A DNA stretch of 64,000 bases from Embleya sp049739465 (GTDB lineage: Bacteria; Actinomycetota; Actinomycetes; Streptomycetales; Streptomycetaceae): positions 186,001 to 250,000 of the forward strand of contig NZ_JBMHHY010000007.1 in the NCBI RefSeq assembly GCF_049739465.1. Direction: 5' to 3'. The notes under the pieces are model-generated. The model searched no databases. It was not told the origin of the DNA and worked only from the letters and a program-made list of their open reading frames with translations. Below are positions 7,754 to 16,702 of this stretch, in pieces (within the stretch, counting starts at the first letter, position 1; every line of letters begins with the position of its first letter). A program made the position numbers and the translations under genes.

Positions 7754-9721
7754 CTACTGCTCGCTCACCTGGGCGCCGCCGTCCCAGATGCCGATCCGGA
7801 CCACGATGAACTCCGCCGGGTAGACCGGCTGGACGCCGATCTCGATATAGAGCAGGCCGAGCTTGCGGGTGCTCGGCGGGTTCAATGCCTCGTCGATGCG
7901 GACGAAGAACGCGTCCTTGGCCTTGGCGCCGAACAGCGCGCCGTCGCGCCACACCCGGGTGAGGAACTCGGTGAGCGTGTGCTTGAGCTTGCCCCACAGT
8001 TCCAGGTCGTTGGGCTCGAACACCGAGCCGCGCAGCCCGAGTTGGATCGACTCCTCCAGGAAGAGGAAGAGCCGGCGAACGTTGATGTACTGCCAGTTGC
8101 GGTCCCCGGTGGTGGTCCGCGCGCCCCACACCACCGGCGAGCCGCGGCCGGGCAGGATGCGCAGCGCGTTCACCCCGTCCGGATTGAGCAGGCCCTGGTC
8201 CGCGTCGCCGAGCCGGCGCTCCAGGCCCAGCGCGCCCGCGATGCCCACGTTGGCCGGCGCCTTGTGGACTCCCCGGGTCGCGTCGGTGTGCGCGTAGATC
8301 CCGGCCAGATGTCCCGACGGCGGCTGCAACGCCACCGCCTGCTTGGCCGGGTCGCGCAGTTGGATCCACGGGTAGTAGAGGGCGGCGAAGCCCTTGTCCA
8401 GCGCGCCGGTCAGCTGGGCGCGCTGCGCCTTGACGGTGACCACGTCGATCCCGGGCGCGCTGTCCAGGATCGCGAACCGGTTGTAGAGCGATTCGCAGTG
8501 CTCGACGATGGCCCGCTGGGCGCCGATGTCGGTGCAGCCGGGGGCCAGCACGAGGCTGATCTCGTCGATCGGCCGAAGCAGCTTGAGGTGGTCGTCGATC
8601 CGGCCGGCCACATCCGCCCAGGAGGTGGCGGGCACGTCGGCGGTCGCGCCGGCCAACCCGAAGGTGCCCGCCTTGGGGCGCGGATCGCCCACCGGGGTGG
8701 GCGCGTTGGCCGGCAGCACGAGCCGCAGGTAGTTGCTCGCCACCGCCGGGCCACCCCACCAACGCGGGTGCGACGGGGTCGTGGACAGGTTGGGGTAGAG
8801 CACGGCCGCGCCGTTGCGGTCGGTGATGGTGAGGTCGAATTCGGCGGTGGACACCCGGGTCGGCGCGGCCGGTTTGTATGCCTTGGTGAGCGGCTTGCGC
8901 AGGGTGATCGAGTCGTTGGTGACCGACGCCACGATCCCCCACTCGGTGTTCGTGCCGTCGGTGACCTTCACCGACGACCCCACCGGGACCAGCGGACGCA
9001 ACGCCACCGCGGCGGGCACCGTCAGGCGCAACACCGAGTCGCCGGCCGCGAGATCGTCCGAGGTGACGGTGCCGCCGGCGAAGTCGGTGGCACCGGACAG
9101 GCCGGTTTCGAGCACCACGGTGTCCGGCGCCTGTACCGACTTCACCCGGACCGTCTGGCTGTCCGCGCCCTTGGCCACGATCACCCGCTCGCCCGCCGCC
9201 AGGTTGCCGACCGCGTTGACGGTGAGCAGCCGCCGGGTGGCGTCGACGGCGGTGATGTTCGCCGCGCCGCGCACGACCGGCAGATCGACGCCCGCGCCGG
9301 CCGCGGTCAGCGCGGTGGCCAGGGCGCTGGAGTCGACCACCTTCACCTGGCCGCCCTCACCGTCCGGACCGTCCAGGCGGGCCACCGCCCGGCCCACCGC
9401 CGGAGCCCCGGTCGCGCGCCCCGACAGATCGACCCCGGCGGGCTTCGCGGTGCCCACGCGCAGGACGAAGCACTGGGTGCCACCGTTGCGGAAGAACCCG
9501 TCCACCGCGAGCGGCAGGTAGTAGGGCACGTCACCGCCGTCCACCGGCGGGCCGAACAGCGCGGTGAAGGCATCCGGGCTGGTCACCAGGGTGGGTTCGG
9601 CGATCGGCCCCTGCGCGCTGATGCCGATGAACGCCGCGACGCTGGTCGACACGCCCTGGATGGGCGCGGCGGGCTCGGTCTCTTCGATGTAGACGCCGGG
9701 GTACGAGACCTGCACGGCCAT
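7754..9721 (-). CDS. eCIS contractile sheath protein
   Basis: A 655-residue phage tail-sheath homologue. The N-terminus VSYPGVYIEE is the classic sheath start, followed by VSTSVAAFIGISAQGPI. A large beta-rich insertion (about residues 120-300) separates the N-terminal arm from the conserved core, which includes the segment around RLFLFLEESIQLGLR (about residue 560) and the C-terminal strand IGVQPVYPAEFIVVRIG that joins neighbouring subunits. There is one sheath gene, as in actinobacterial eCIS, rather than the several paralogues of Afp/PVC. ATG at 9721 has GAGAGGAC upstream; the gap to the cap gene is 15 bp. Confidence 0.95.
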   Translation of the reverse strand: MAVQVSYPGVYIEETEPAAPIQGVSTSVAAFIGISAQGPIAEPTLVTSPDAFTALFGPPVDGGDVPYYLPLAVDGFFRNGGTQCFVLRVGTAKPAGVDLSGRATGAPAVGRAVARLDGPDGEGGQVKVVDSSALATALTAAGAGVDLPVVRGAANITAVDATRRLLTVNAVGNLAAGERVIVAKGADSQTVRVKSVQAPDTVVLETGLSGATDFAGGTVTSDDLAAGDSVLRLTVPAAVALRPLVPVGSSVKVTDGTNTEWGIVASVTNDSITLRKPLTKAYKPAAPTRVSTAEFDLTITDRNGAAVLYPNLSTTPSHPRWWGGPAVASNYLRLVLPANAPTPVGDPRPKAGTFGLAGATADVPATSWADVAGRIDDHLKLLRPIDEISLVLAPGCTDIGAQRAIVEHCESLYNRFAILDSAPGIDVVTVKAQRAQLTGALDKGFAALYYPWIQLRDPAKQAVALQPPSGHLAGIYAHTDATRGVHKAPANVGIAGALGLERRLGDADQGLLNPDGVNALRILPGRGSPVVWGARTTTGDRNWQYINVRRLFLFLEESIQLGLRGSVFEPNDLELWGKLKHTLTEFLTRVWRDGALFGAKAKDAFFVRIDEALNPPSTRKLGLLYIEIGVQPVYPAEFIVVRIGIWDGGAQVSEQ

Positions 9722-9736
9722 GGCGGGTGTCCTCTC

Positions 9737-10657
9737 TCAGGTGAAGCGCAGTTCGATCAACGCGTCGGGTGAACCGGGGACCTGAACGGCGGTGGGCGGG
9801 GGTGGCGGCAGCCCGGCGGCGGTGACCAGCGCCCGGTACGCACCGGGGCGCACATCGACGAGCACGAACCGGCCGTCCTCGCGGCTGTGGGCCCGGGCCA
9901 CCTCGCGGCCCGCCGGGTCGGTGAGCACGATCGCGGCGTCGGCGACGGGGGTGGCGGGCACACCCGCTCCGGCGGTGGCGTCGAGCACGATGCCACCCAC
10001 GTCGGCGAGTTGCTCGACGGGCCCGTCCGCGCCGCCGGGCGAGCTGCCGTCGTAGGAGGTGAGCACGGTGTGCACGACGCCGTCGATCCGCCGGTCGAGC
10101 TCGGGGAACGGCATGGTGACGATCAGGTAGACCGCGGGCCGCCATGACGTCGCGCGCCCGACCGTGCCCCAGAACTCGGCGAGTTTGCCGAAACCTTCGG
10201 GCGGGACCACCTCGATCGGCAACTCCGTCTCGCGCAACAGCCCTGGTGCCTTGGCCAGTTGATCGGGCGTCAGCACGGCCGAGGCGACCAGCGGATCGGC
10301 GTCCAGCAGCGTGCCCAGGACCGCGCCGAGCACCGTGTGCTCCTGCTCGGTGGCGGGCATCTGGGCACTGTCCTTGGCCGCGTTCCACGCGGTGATCAGG
10401 TAGTGGCAGCGGATCCGCGCGGGCTCCGGTCGCTCCACGGTCACCGCGCCGGTACTGCTCCGCCGCCGGATGTTCTGCCGCAGATGCCGGTCCTCGCGCA
10501 GGTCGACGAGCGCACAGTTGACCCAGACCCCCTGACCGGCGCCCACCCGCTGCCGCCAATCGTCGTCCGGCGGCTGAAACCCGATCCGGGCGCTGGTCAG
10601 CCCCGGCACGCCGGCGACCAGCGTCTCGCGGATGATCAGGTCGAGGATGTCGATCAT
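9737..10657 (-). CDS. Pvc16-like (DUF4255) cap/terminator protein with carboxypeptidase-regulatory-like domain
   Basis: A 306-residue protein with an N-terminal DUF4255/Pvc16 domain (about 1-185: LIIRETLVAGVPGL, WVNCALVDLREDRHLRQN, PARIRCHYLITAWN), the family that ends the sheath-tube at the distal cap. The C-terminal 100 residues look like a carboxypeptidase-regulatory (Ig-like) fold: GIVLDATAGAGVPATPVADA and SREDGRFVLVDVRPGAYRALV. Its ATG overlaps the stop of the effector-like gene (ATGA). The added Ig-like domain could decorate the cap or fix it to a surface; that is inference. Confidence 0.87.
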   Translation of the reverse strand: MIDILDLIIRETLVAGVPGLTSARIGFQPPDDDWRQRVGAGQGVWVNCALVDLREDRHLRQNIRRRSSTGAVTVERPEPARIRCHYLITAWNAAKDSAQMPATEQEHTVLGAVLGTLLDADPLVASAVLTPDQLAKAPGLLRETELPIEVVPPEGFGKLAEFWGTVGRATSWRPAVYLIVTMPFPELDRRIDGVVHTVLTSYDGSSPGGADGPVEQLADVGGIVLDATAGAGVPATPVADAAIVLTDPAGREVARAHSREDGRFVLVDVRPGAYRALVTAAGLPPPPPTAVQVPGSPDALIELRFT

Positions 10658-13284
10658 TTGGACGTCTCCCGCACGGCGATCGTGGGCCGACGCCCGGTCA
10701 TCTTCTCGAACTGGGCGGCCAGCAGCGCGAGGTTCTTGATCGTCCCGTCACCGGCCTTCGGCATGATCACCACGGCTCGGTCCCGGGCCACGAGATCCCG
10801 CCAGACCTGGTCGAGTTCCTCCGAACCCAAGTCGGTCATGTGCTTCGCCTCGTAGCTGCCGATGTCGCCGATCCGCGGCTTGTCCGCCGCCTCGTGGCGT
10901 TCGCGATACGTCCCGCCGCCGAGGAGGTCCTCCTTCAGTGCACGTTCGAAGTCGTGCCCCTGCTGCTGCGGGGTGTCACCGGTGACCGGGGCGACTTGGC
11001 TGCCCAGCGGGTCGTGGAAGACCGACACCCGGGCATCCGGGTTGGTCCGCACCCCGGTATGGCGATCCACCGCGGCGAGGTCGGTGAGCCCACGCAACGA
11101 CGGGCGCCGGAGCTTGGGATCGAACGGGGCATTCGGGTCCTGCCGGGGCGCCTCCGGGGCCTTGCCCTTGCCGCCGGCTTTGGTGGCCTTCGGCGCCTTG
11201 GCCGCCTTGGGCACGCCAGGGGTGGCCGAGGGGGCCGGCTCGACCTTGATCCCCGTGGCGGCCGGCTTCATCGCTTCCGTGCCGGGCTCCTGTGTGGTCG
11301 TGGCGGGGGCCGCGGGGGCGGCCTGCTCGGCTGTTGCCTTCTTGGCCGTCGTCTTCTTCTTGACCGCCGTCTTCTTGACCGCCGGGTTCGTCGCCGTGGC
11401 CTGATCGAGCAGGGCCTGCTCGGGCGCGGTCTGCTCGGGTGTGGCCTGCTTGGCGGCGCTCTTCTTCGCGGCGCTCTTCTTGGCGACGCTCTTCTTGGCG
11501 GCACTGCTCTTGGCCGCGCTCTTCTTGGCCGCGCCCTGCTGCGCCGCCGCCTTCGTCCCGGCGGCCTGCTTGCCCGCCGCCGGGGCCGGAGCCGGGGCGA
11601 CCGGTTCGGCGGAACTCGCCTTGGCCGCTGCGGTCTTGGCCTGCGCCTTGCCGGCGGCCTGCTTCGCCGCGGCCTTCTTGCCCGTCTTGCCCGCGGCCTT
11701 CCCCGCCGACTCGGCGACCGGTTGCGGTGCGGCGCCGGGCGCGGTGGGCGGCGCGGCGTGCGGGGTGGCGGGGGCGGGTGTGCTCACGTGCGGCGTGGGG
11801 TGCGCCGGGGCCGGTGGGCCGGCCGGGGCATGTGTCGGTGGCGTGCCGCCGGCCGGGTGCGCCTCGGCGGGCGGCTGCGGCTGCTTGGCGCGCGGCGGAC
11901 CCGCGTGCTCCTCGCCGCCCGTACCGCCACCACCCTTTCCGCCGGCCGGCGGCGCGGCACCCGGAGCCTTGGAACGCCGATACGTGGCGGCATGCAACAC
12001 GATCTGATGCAGCACCGAGATCAGCGCCCGGACCACGTCCTTGAGGTCCTGGCGCAACACCGCCTCGCGGTCGGCACCCTGGGCGCCCTTCCGGTCGGTC
12101 CACAACTTGCGTACGGCCGGCGCGACGGACAGCGTGGTCAGCGCCGCGTCGATCAGCAGCGCCGCGAGCTTCCTGCCCGCCGAGGACGCGCCGAGCCCGG
12201 CCACATTGAGCACCGCGCCGACCACCTGCGCCCAGAAGTGCACATCGTGCGGCCAGTCCTCCGGGTTGAGGTTGATCGCGTCCAGGATCGACTTGGCGGA
12301 ACTCGCCGGCCCGACGACCTTCGCTGCCAGCGCCACCTCTTCGACGCCGGTGAACGCCAGGATCGTCTGCACCCCGAGCGAGCCGGCGATCTGCGACAAC
12401 TCACGATCGGTGAACAGGTCGTCGGACTCCGGCGCCTTGCTCCCGGTCGCCTTGTCGTAGTGCGCCTCGAGCCAGTCGCCCGCGGCGGTCACCTTGGGCG
12501 AGATGGCCGGCGCCCCGGTATAGGGGTCCACCCACCCGGACGCCTTGGCCTTGTCCCGCAGCGCGTCCAACGCGGCGCCACCGGTGAGCAGATCGGACGC
12601 CAGGTGCAGGACGTTCTTCTCCTCGTCGGTGAGGCCGAGCGCCGAGGCAGCCTTGTTCAGCGCGCGTTCCTCCACGTCGTGCGCCGCGTACGCGAGCCCG
12701 ACGACGGTGTCCGCGAGGCCGGTGACCTCCTGGACCACACCCTCCGTCACGCCCAGCGAGACCATCGCGTCGTGCCGGTTCTCCGCCTTGAGTCGGGCGA
12801 GTTCGGCCTCCTCGTCGCTCTCGCCCTTGGGGGCCCGGGACACCCCCGGCGCGGTGCCGCCCGCGACCGGAGCGGACATCCCGGCGGCGGCCCGCGCCCC
12901 GGCGCTGTGCGCCGCGCCCTCGGCGGCGGTGCCGGCCGGGTGTACGCCGCTCGGTCTCGGCTGCGCGCCACCACGTCGTTGCTGCACCACGTGCGCGAGT
13001 TCGTGGCCGATCAACGCCCGGCCCGCGTCCGAGTGCGGGTCGTAGCGGCCGGGGCCGAACACCACATGACGGCCGACCGCGTACGCCTTCGCGTCCAGCC
13101 GGTCGGCCGAAGCCGCCGCGTCGGTGTCGGTATGTACCAGCACGTCACCCAGCGACGCCCCGAACGAACGTTCCATCGGCGCCCGCAGCGCCGCGTCCAG
13201 CGGCCGGGCCCGCTCGGTCCGCGACTCCAGCTCGGCGGGCAGCCGCGCCGCGCTCTCCCCGGCCGCCTTCGTACCGGACGCCAT
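10654..13284 (-). CDS. DUF4157 (eCIS core domain) putative effector with C-terminal nuclease-like domain
   Basis: An 876-residue protein in four parts. (1) Residues about 25-108: DUF4157/eCIS-core domain, with LGDVLVHTDTDAAASADRLD, YAVGRHVVFGPGRYDP and the HELAH metalloprotease-like motif at 94-98; this domain marks proteins loaded into eCIS. (2) About 140-410: helical, hydrophobic stretches. (3) About 420-740: Ala/Pro/Lys-rich low complexity with histone-H1-like KKSAAK repeats. (4) About 770-876: a compact domain with FERALKEDL, D807, Y-E812-A-K814 and a following strand AVVIMP, in the order expected of a PD-(D/E)XK nuclease. The ATG at 13284 overlaps the ATPase stop (TGATG). Effector role is inferred from domain and locus. 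Confidence 0.85.
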   Translation of the reverse strand: MASGTKAAGESAARLPAELESRTERARPLDAALRAPMERSFGASLGDVLVHTDTDAAASADRLDAKAYAVGRHVVFGPGRYDPHSDAGRALIGHELAHVVQQRRGGAQPRPSGVHPAGTAAEGAAHSAGARAAAGMSAPVAGGTAPGVSRAPKGESDEEAELARLKAENRHDAMVSLGVTEGVVQEVTGLADTVVGLAYAAHDVEERALNKAASALGLTDEEKNVLHLASDLLTGGAALDALRDKAKASGWVDPYTGAPAISPKVTAAGDWLEAHYDKATGSKAPESDDLFTDRELSQIAGSLGVQTILAFTGVEEVALAAKVVGPASSAKSILDAINLNPEDWPHDVHFWAQVVGAVLNVAGLGASSAGRKLAALLIDAALTTLSVAPAVRKLWTDRKGAQGADREAVLRQDLKDVVRALISVLHQIVLHAATYRRSKAPGAAPPAGGKGGGGTGGEEHAGPPRAKQPQPPAEAHPAGGTPPTHAPAGPPAPAHPTPHVSTPAPATPHAAPPTAPGAAPQPVAESAGKAAGKTGKKAAAKQAAGKAQAKTAAAKASSAEPVAPAPAPAAGKQAAGTKAAAQQGAAKKSAAKSSAAKKSVAKKSAAKKSAAKQATPEQTAPEQALLDQATATNPAVKKTAVKKKTTAKKATAEQAAPAAPATTTQEPGTEAMKPAATGIKVEPAPSATPGVPKAAKAPKATKAGGKGKAPEAPRQDPNAPFDPKLRRPSLRGLTDLAAVDRHTGVRTNPDARVSVFHDPLGSQVAPVTGDTPQQQGHDFERALKEDLLGGGTYRERHEAADKPRIGDIGSYEAKHMTDLGSEELDQVWRDLVARDRAVVIMPKAGDGTIKNLALLAAQFEKMTGRRPTIAVRETSK

Positions 13285-15419
13285 CACACCACCCCCATCC
13301 CGACGGGGGCCTGCGGGGCGGGTCCGATCTTGTCGTACTCGCGCTCCATCGCCCGCAACACCGCCGCCCGATCCACGATCCGGCCGGCCGCCGCCGCCAA
13401 GTGCGCGGCGGCGACCGCCACGTTGTGGATGTGGCCCCCGGACAGCGGGTAATGCTCGGCGAGTTCGCCCGGATCGACGTCGACATCCAGGGGCAGCGCC
13501 GGCGGCCAGACCGTCTCCCAGATCCGCCGCCGCTCGGCCGCTTCCGGAAAGGGAAAGTGCACGCAGTAGGTCAACCGCCGGACGAACGCGTCGTCCATGT
13601 GATGCAGCAGGTTCGTGGCGAGTACGGCGAGCCCGTCGTGCTCCTCCATCCGCTGGAGCAGGTAGGCCACTTCCAGGTTGGCGTAACGATCGCGCGCGTC
13701 GTGCACCTCGCTGCGCTTCCCGAACAGGGCCTCGGCCTCGTCGAACAACAGCACGGCGTCGGTGCGTGCGGCGGCGGTGAACACGGCGTCCAGGTTCTGT
13801 TCGGTCTCGCCGATGTACTTGGACACCACCGAGGCGAGGTCCACCCGATACAGCGGCAGCCCGAGTCGGCCCGCGATCAGCCGCGCGGCCAGCGTCTTGC
13901 CGGTCCCGCTGGGCCCGGCGAACAGCACCGACACCCCGCGTCCCTGGCCCGGTCGCTCGGCGAAGCCGTGCCCGTCGAGCACGAGGCGATGCGCCGCGAC
14001 ATGGGCACACACGTCGTCGAGCCGCTCGCCGACCTCGCCCGGGACGATCAGCGCGGACCAGTCGGTCGAGGTGGTCAACCGCGAGGCGAGGCGGCCCAGT
14101 TCGCCGCCGCTGACCCGGGCGGCCACGTCGGCGACCTCGGCCGCGGTGGTGTGCAGCGGCGTCCCGGGCTCGACCCGGCCGCGAGCCCGGGCGGCGACCG
14201 CGTCCAGGGTCTGCCGCAACTCCGGCCCGGCGAGGTGGGTCCAGCCGGCGAGTGGATCGGCCCCGTCCGCGCCCGCGACCCGCACCCCGTGGGCGGCGAG
14301 CGCGCCGGCCAAGCCGCCCGCGACGCCGACCGACGGCAGCCGCGACACGGCGAGTGAGACCACCCGTTCGGCCGGCACCTCGGGCCCGCCCGGCGGCAGC
14401 GACCCGGGGCCGCCGACCACGATCGTGTGCGCGAACCGCTCCCAAACCGCGTCGGGCGGCATCACCGCATGCGCGTCCACCACCAACACCGCGTCCCGCA
14501 ACAACGCCTCGGCGGCCAGCGCGCGCACGAGCACCGGGTCGGCGAACGCCTCGGCCCGCACGGTCAACGCCCGCCGGCCCGCCCGGACCACGCTCCACCA
14601 GGCCACATCCAGGCAGCTCGGCGGCGGTGCGCCATGCAGATGGGTGAGTGTGGCCGCGTCCCCCACCAGCCGCGCGACCAGCGCCTCCGCCACGAACGGA
14701 TCGGGCACCTCGGCCGGCGCGTACCCGTCCAACGTCGCGAACGGCACCAGCACATCGGCGAGTCGGCTCACCGCGAACACCCGCCGCAACAACACGCCCG
14801 AGGCCCGTACGGCGGTCGCGTACGACGGCCCACCACGCCCCCCGTCACCAACGGCCTCGACCAGCCCGCAGCGCAACAACGGCCCGGCTGAGGAGAGCCG
14901 CACCGCCACCGCCGCCCGATCCTCCCCGGTCTCACAACACAGCCGAGCGAGCAGATCAAGCGTCGGGTACGGCTGCCCCGAGTCGCGCTGCAACCAGGCG
15001 ATCGCCCGGCCGAAAACGGGATCCAGATCCGGCCCGAGCACCAACGCCAACACGGCCAGATCGAACGCGTCGAACCCGTATCGGCGCAACGGCAAGGCCA
15101 GATGCGCCGGCAACGGCGGGCCGGCAACCACCACCGGCACGCCCCGCGAACCCTGGTCCGCCAAAGCGTCCCGAACCTCCCCGTAGGAGGGGTAGAGCCG
15201 CTCCAACGAACTCTCGCCGGCCTGCGCCCCGTTCACGTCACCCGCCGCCACCGCGCGGATCAGCACATCGGCGACCCACCGCTCCAACTCGGAGAGATCG
15301 GGAAACCCGGATGTACCGGATGTACCGGACCCGCCGAGAGACTCACCGGGAGACTCATCGGGAGACGCGTCTGGAGCCGCGCTGGGCACGCTCGAACCGG
15401 CCGAGGCTATGGAGGCCAT
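13284..15419 (-). CDS. eCIS AAA+ ATPase (Afp15/Pvc15-like)
   Basis: A 711-residue protein. The C-terminal AAA+ domain has Walker A GPSGTGKT (502-509), Walker B LLFDEAEALF (557-566) and a sensor-1 region VLATNLL (599-605). The N-terminal 450 residues are Ala-rich helices typical of the AAA+ proteins encoded in eCIS loci, which help assemble particles or load cargo. ATG at 15419 is chosen over upstream starts because AAGGA lies seven bases before it and the residues further upstream are low-complexity. It is the first structural gene of the operon and overlaps the effector gene start. Confidence 0.9.
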   Translation of the reverse strand: MASIASAGSSVPSAAPDASPDESPGESLGGSGTSGTSGFPDLSELERWVADVLIRAVAAGDVNGAQAGESSLERLYPSYGEVRDALADQGSRGVPVVVAGPPLPAHLALPLRRYGFDAFDLAVLALVLGPDLDPVFGRAIAWLQRDSGQPYPTLDLLARLCCETGEDRAAVAVRLSSAGPLLRCGLVEAVGDGGRGGPSYATAVRASGVLLRRVFAVSRLADVLVPFATLDGYAPAEVPDPFVAEALVARLVGDAATLTHLHGAPPPSCLDVAWWSVVRAGRRALTVRAEAFADPVLVRALAAEALLRDAVLVVDAHAVMPPDAVWERFAHTIVVGGPGSLPPGGPEVPAERVVSLAVSRLPSVGVAGGLAGALAAHGVRVAGADGADPLAGWTHLAGPELRQTLDAVAARARGRVEPGTPLHTTAAEVADVAARVSGGELGRLASRLTTSTDWSALIVPGEVGERLDDVCAHVAAHRLVLDGHGFAERPGQGRGVSVLFAGPSGTGKTLAARLIAGRLGLPLYRVDLASVVSKYIGETEQNLDAVFTAAARTDAVLLFDEAEALFGKRSEVHDARDRYANLEVAYLLQRMEEHDGLAVLATNLLHHMDDAFVRRLTYCVHFPFPEAAERRRIWETVWPPALPLDVDVDPGELAEHYPLSGGHIHNVAVAAAHLAAAAGRIVDRAAVLRAMEREYDKIGPAPQAPVGMGVV

Positions 15420-15886
15420 GCCGCGATCCTTGATCAGGCCCCGCCACCCCGTCATCCACCCGACAGGCCGATCTTTCCCCTCCGGAGGAGTAGACCCGGG
15501 ACCCCCACCCACCACCCACCTCTCCACCCGGGTTGGACCCCCACATCCACCCCCGAGGACGTCAGCCACCCGCGCAGCACGTCGACGCCCACGCCCAGGA
15601 GCACCGGGCGAGCCCACAACCGGCACGTCGACACCCACACCCCGGCCATCCCCGCGCGCCCACCGTGACACGTCGGCGCCGCGGACGCGGCCCCCTCAGG
15701 TCCACCCTGGCGCAGCGCCACCCACGAGCCCGGCCACGCTATGCGGCCACTCCTCGGCGCGTCGGCGCCCACGGCTGTGGCCGCCGACCCGACCCCGGCC
15801 GCGCCGACCCGCTCCGCCCACGATCAGCGCGCGCGCTCAACGCCCCCGACCCCGCCTCGGCACCACCCCGCTCGCGACCCCACCAC
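15420..15886. other. 467-bp gap upstream of the eCIS operon
   Basis: This region separates the LuxR regulator's stop from the ATPase start, both on the minus strand, so it must hold the eCIS promoter unless transcription reads through. It is C-rich on the plus strand, with runs of CCACCC. No convincing -35/-10 pair, hairpin or small gene was found; open frames here lack Shine-Dalgarno sites and look like compositional shadows. Confidence 0.5.
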
Positions 15887-16702
15887 CTACCGTGCTCCCG
15901 CGCCGTCCTCCGTCGGTTGCTCGTGGTCCGGGGTCGGTCGGGTGCGCGGTGTGCGCCGGGTCCACGGTTGTGTCGACGCCGTGCCGTACGCGCCGTTCGC
16001 ACCACCCCGGCGGCCCGAGGTCGCGTCGGCGATCCGGGCCAGGCCGAGCGGGTCCGCCGTCGGCGCCGCCCGCAGCAGTGTCGCCGCGGCCTCCCGGTGC
16101 GGAACGCCCAACTTGCGCAGTAACGCGTGCACATGCGTCTTGACCGTGGACAGGCCGATGGACAACTGCCGGGCGATCTCGTGGTTGGACATGCCCTCGG
16201 CGACCAGGAAGAGGATCTCGCGTTCGCGCGCGGTCAGCGTCTCGGGCAGCCCCGCGACCCCCCGCTGCGGGCCGATCGTCGGGGACTGTACGCGCTGCAA
16301 CAACAGTGCCGCGATCCGCGGACTGCACGACGCCTCGCCGCGCACCGCGCCGACGATCGCCGCGGCGGTCTCCAGTACGGAGTAGTCGAGGCCGATGAAG
16401 CCGGCCACACCCGCCTCCGCCGCGGTGATCACGTCGTCGCGCGATTCGTCCACGCCGAGCGCGATCAGCCGGGTGTCGGGCGAGCCGCGCCGGATCGCCC
16501 GGATCGCCGGGATGCTGTCGGGGGTGGCGAGATCGAGCAGTAGTACCGAGGGCCGCAGGCGCCGTGCGCCGGTCACCGCCTCGGCGGCGGAGCCGCCCGA
16601 ACCGACCAGGCGCAACGACGGTTCGTCGGCCAGCGCCCGCACGGTCGCTTCGCGATAGATCCGGACCGGGGTGATCACGATTACCTCGATCGCCGCACTC
16701 AT
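15887..16702 (-). CDS. LuxR-family regulator with degenerate receiver domain
   Basis: A 271-residue NarL/LuxR-type response regulator. The receiver domain (about 5-120) keeps the phospho-acceptor-like Asp in VLLLDLATPD but lacks the paired acidic residues after strand 1 (VIVITPVRIYREA instead of VDDH-type) and the conserved Lys near the end (GFIGLDYS instead of LLKD-type). The HTH (LTAREREILFLVAEGMSNHEI) is intact. A 50-residue disordered tail follows. ATG at 16702 has GAGAAGAG upstream. It lies directly upstream of the eCIS operon, where actinobacterial eCIS loci often carry a LuxR gene; control of the eCIS is inferred. Confidence 0.85.
   Translation of the reverse strand: MSAAIEVIVITPVRIYREATVRALADEPSLRLVGSGGSAAEAVTGARRLRPSVLLLDLATPDSIPAIRAIRRGSPDTRLIALGVDESRDDVITAAEAGVAGFIGLDYSVLETAAAIVGAVRGEASCSPRIAALLLQRVQSPTIGPQRGVAGLPETLTAREREILFLVAEGMSNHEIARQLSIGLSTVKTHVHALLRKLGVPHREAAATLLRAAPTADPLGLARIADATSGRRGGANGAYGTASTQPWTRRTPRTRPTPDHEQPTEDGAGAR

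Noticed and set aside
7439..9772. A 777-codon plus-strand open frame
   Set aside because: It lies antisense to the sheath and tube genes, whose proteins are clearly recognisable; composition is typical of a shadow frame.
10654..14598. One long minus-strand frame suggesting a 1314-residue protein
   Set aside because: The first 437 codons are antiphase to the AAA+ ATPase gene and have no domain; the real start is the ATG at 13284 coupled to the ATPase stop.
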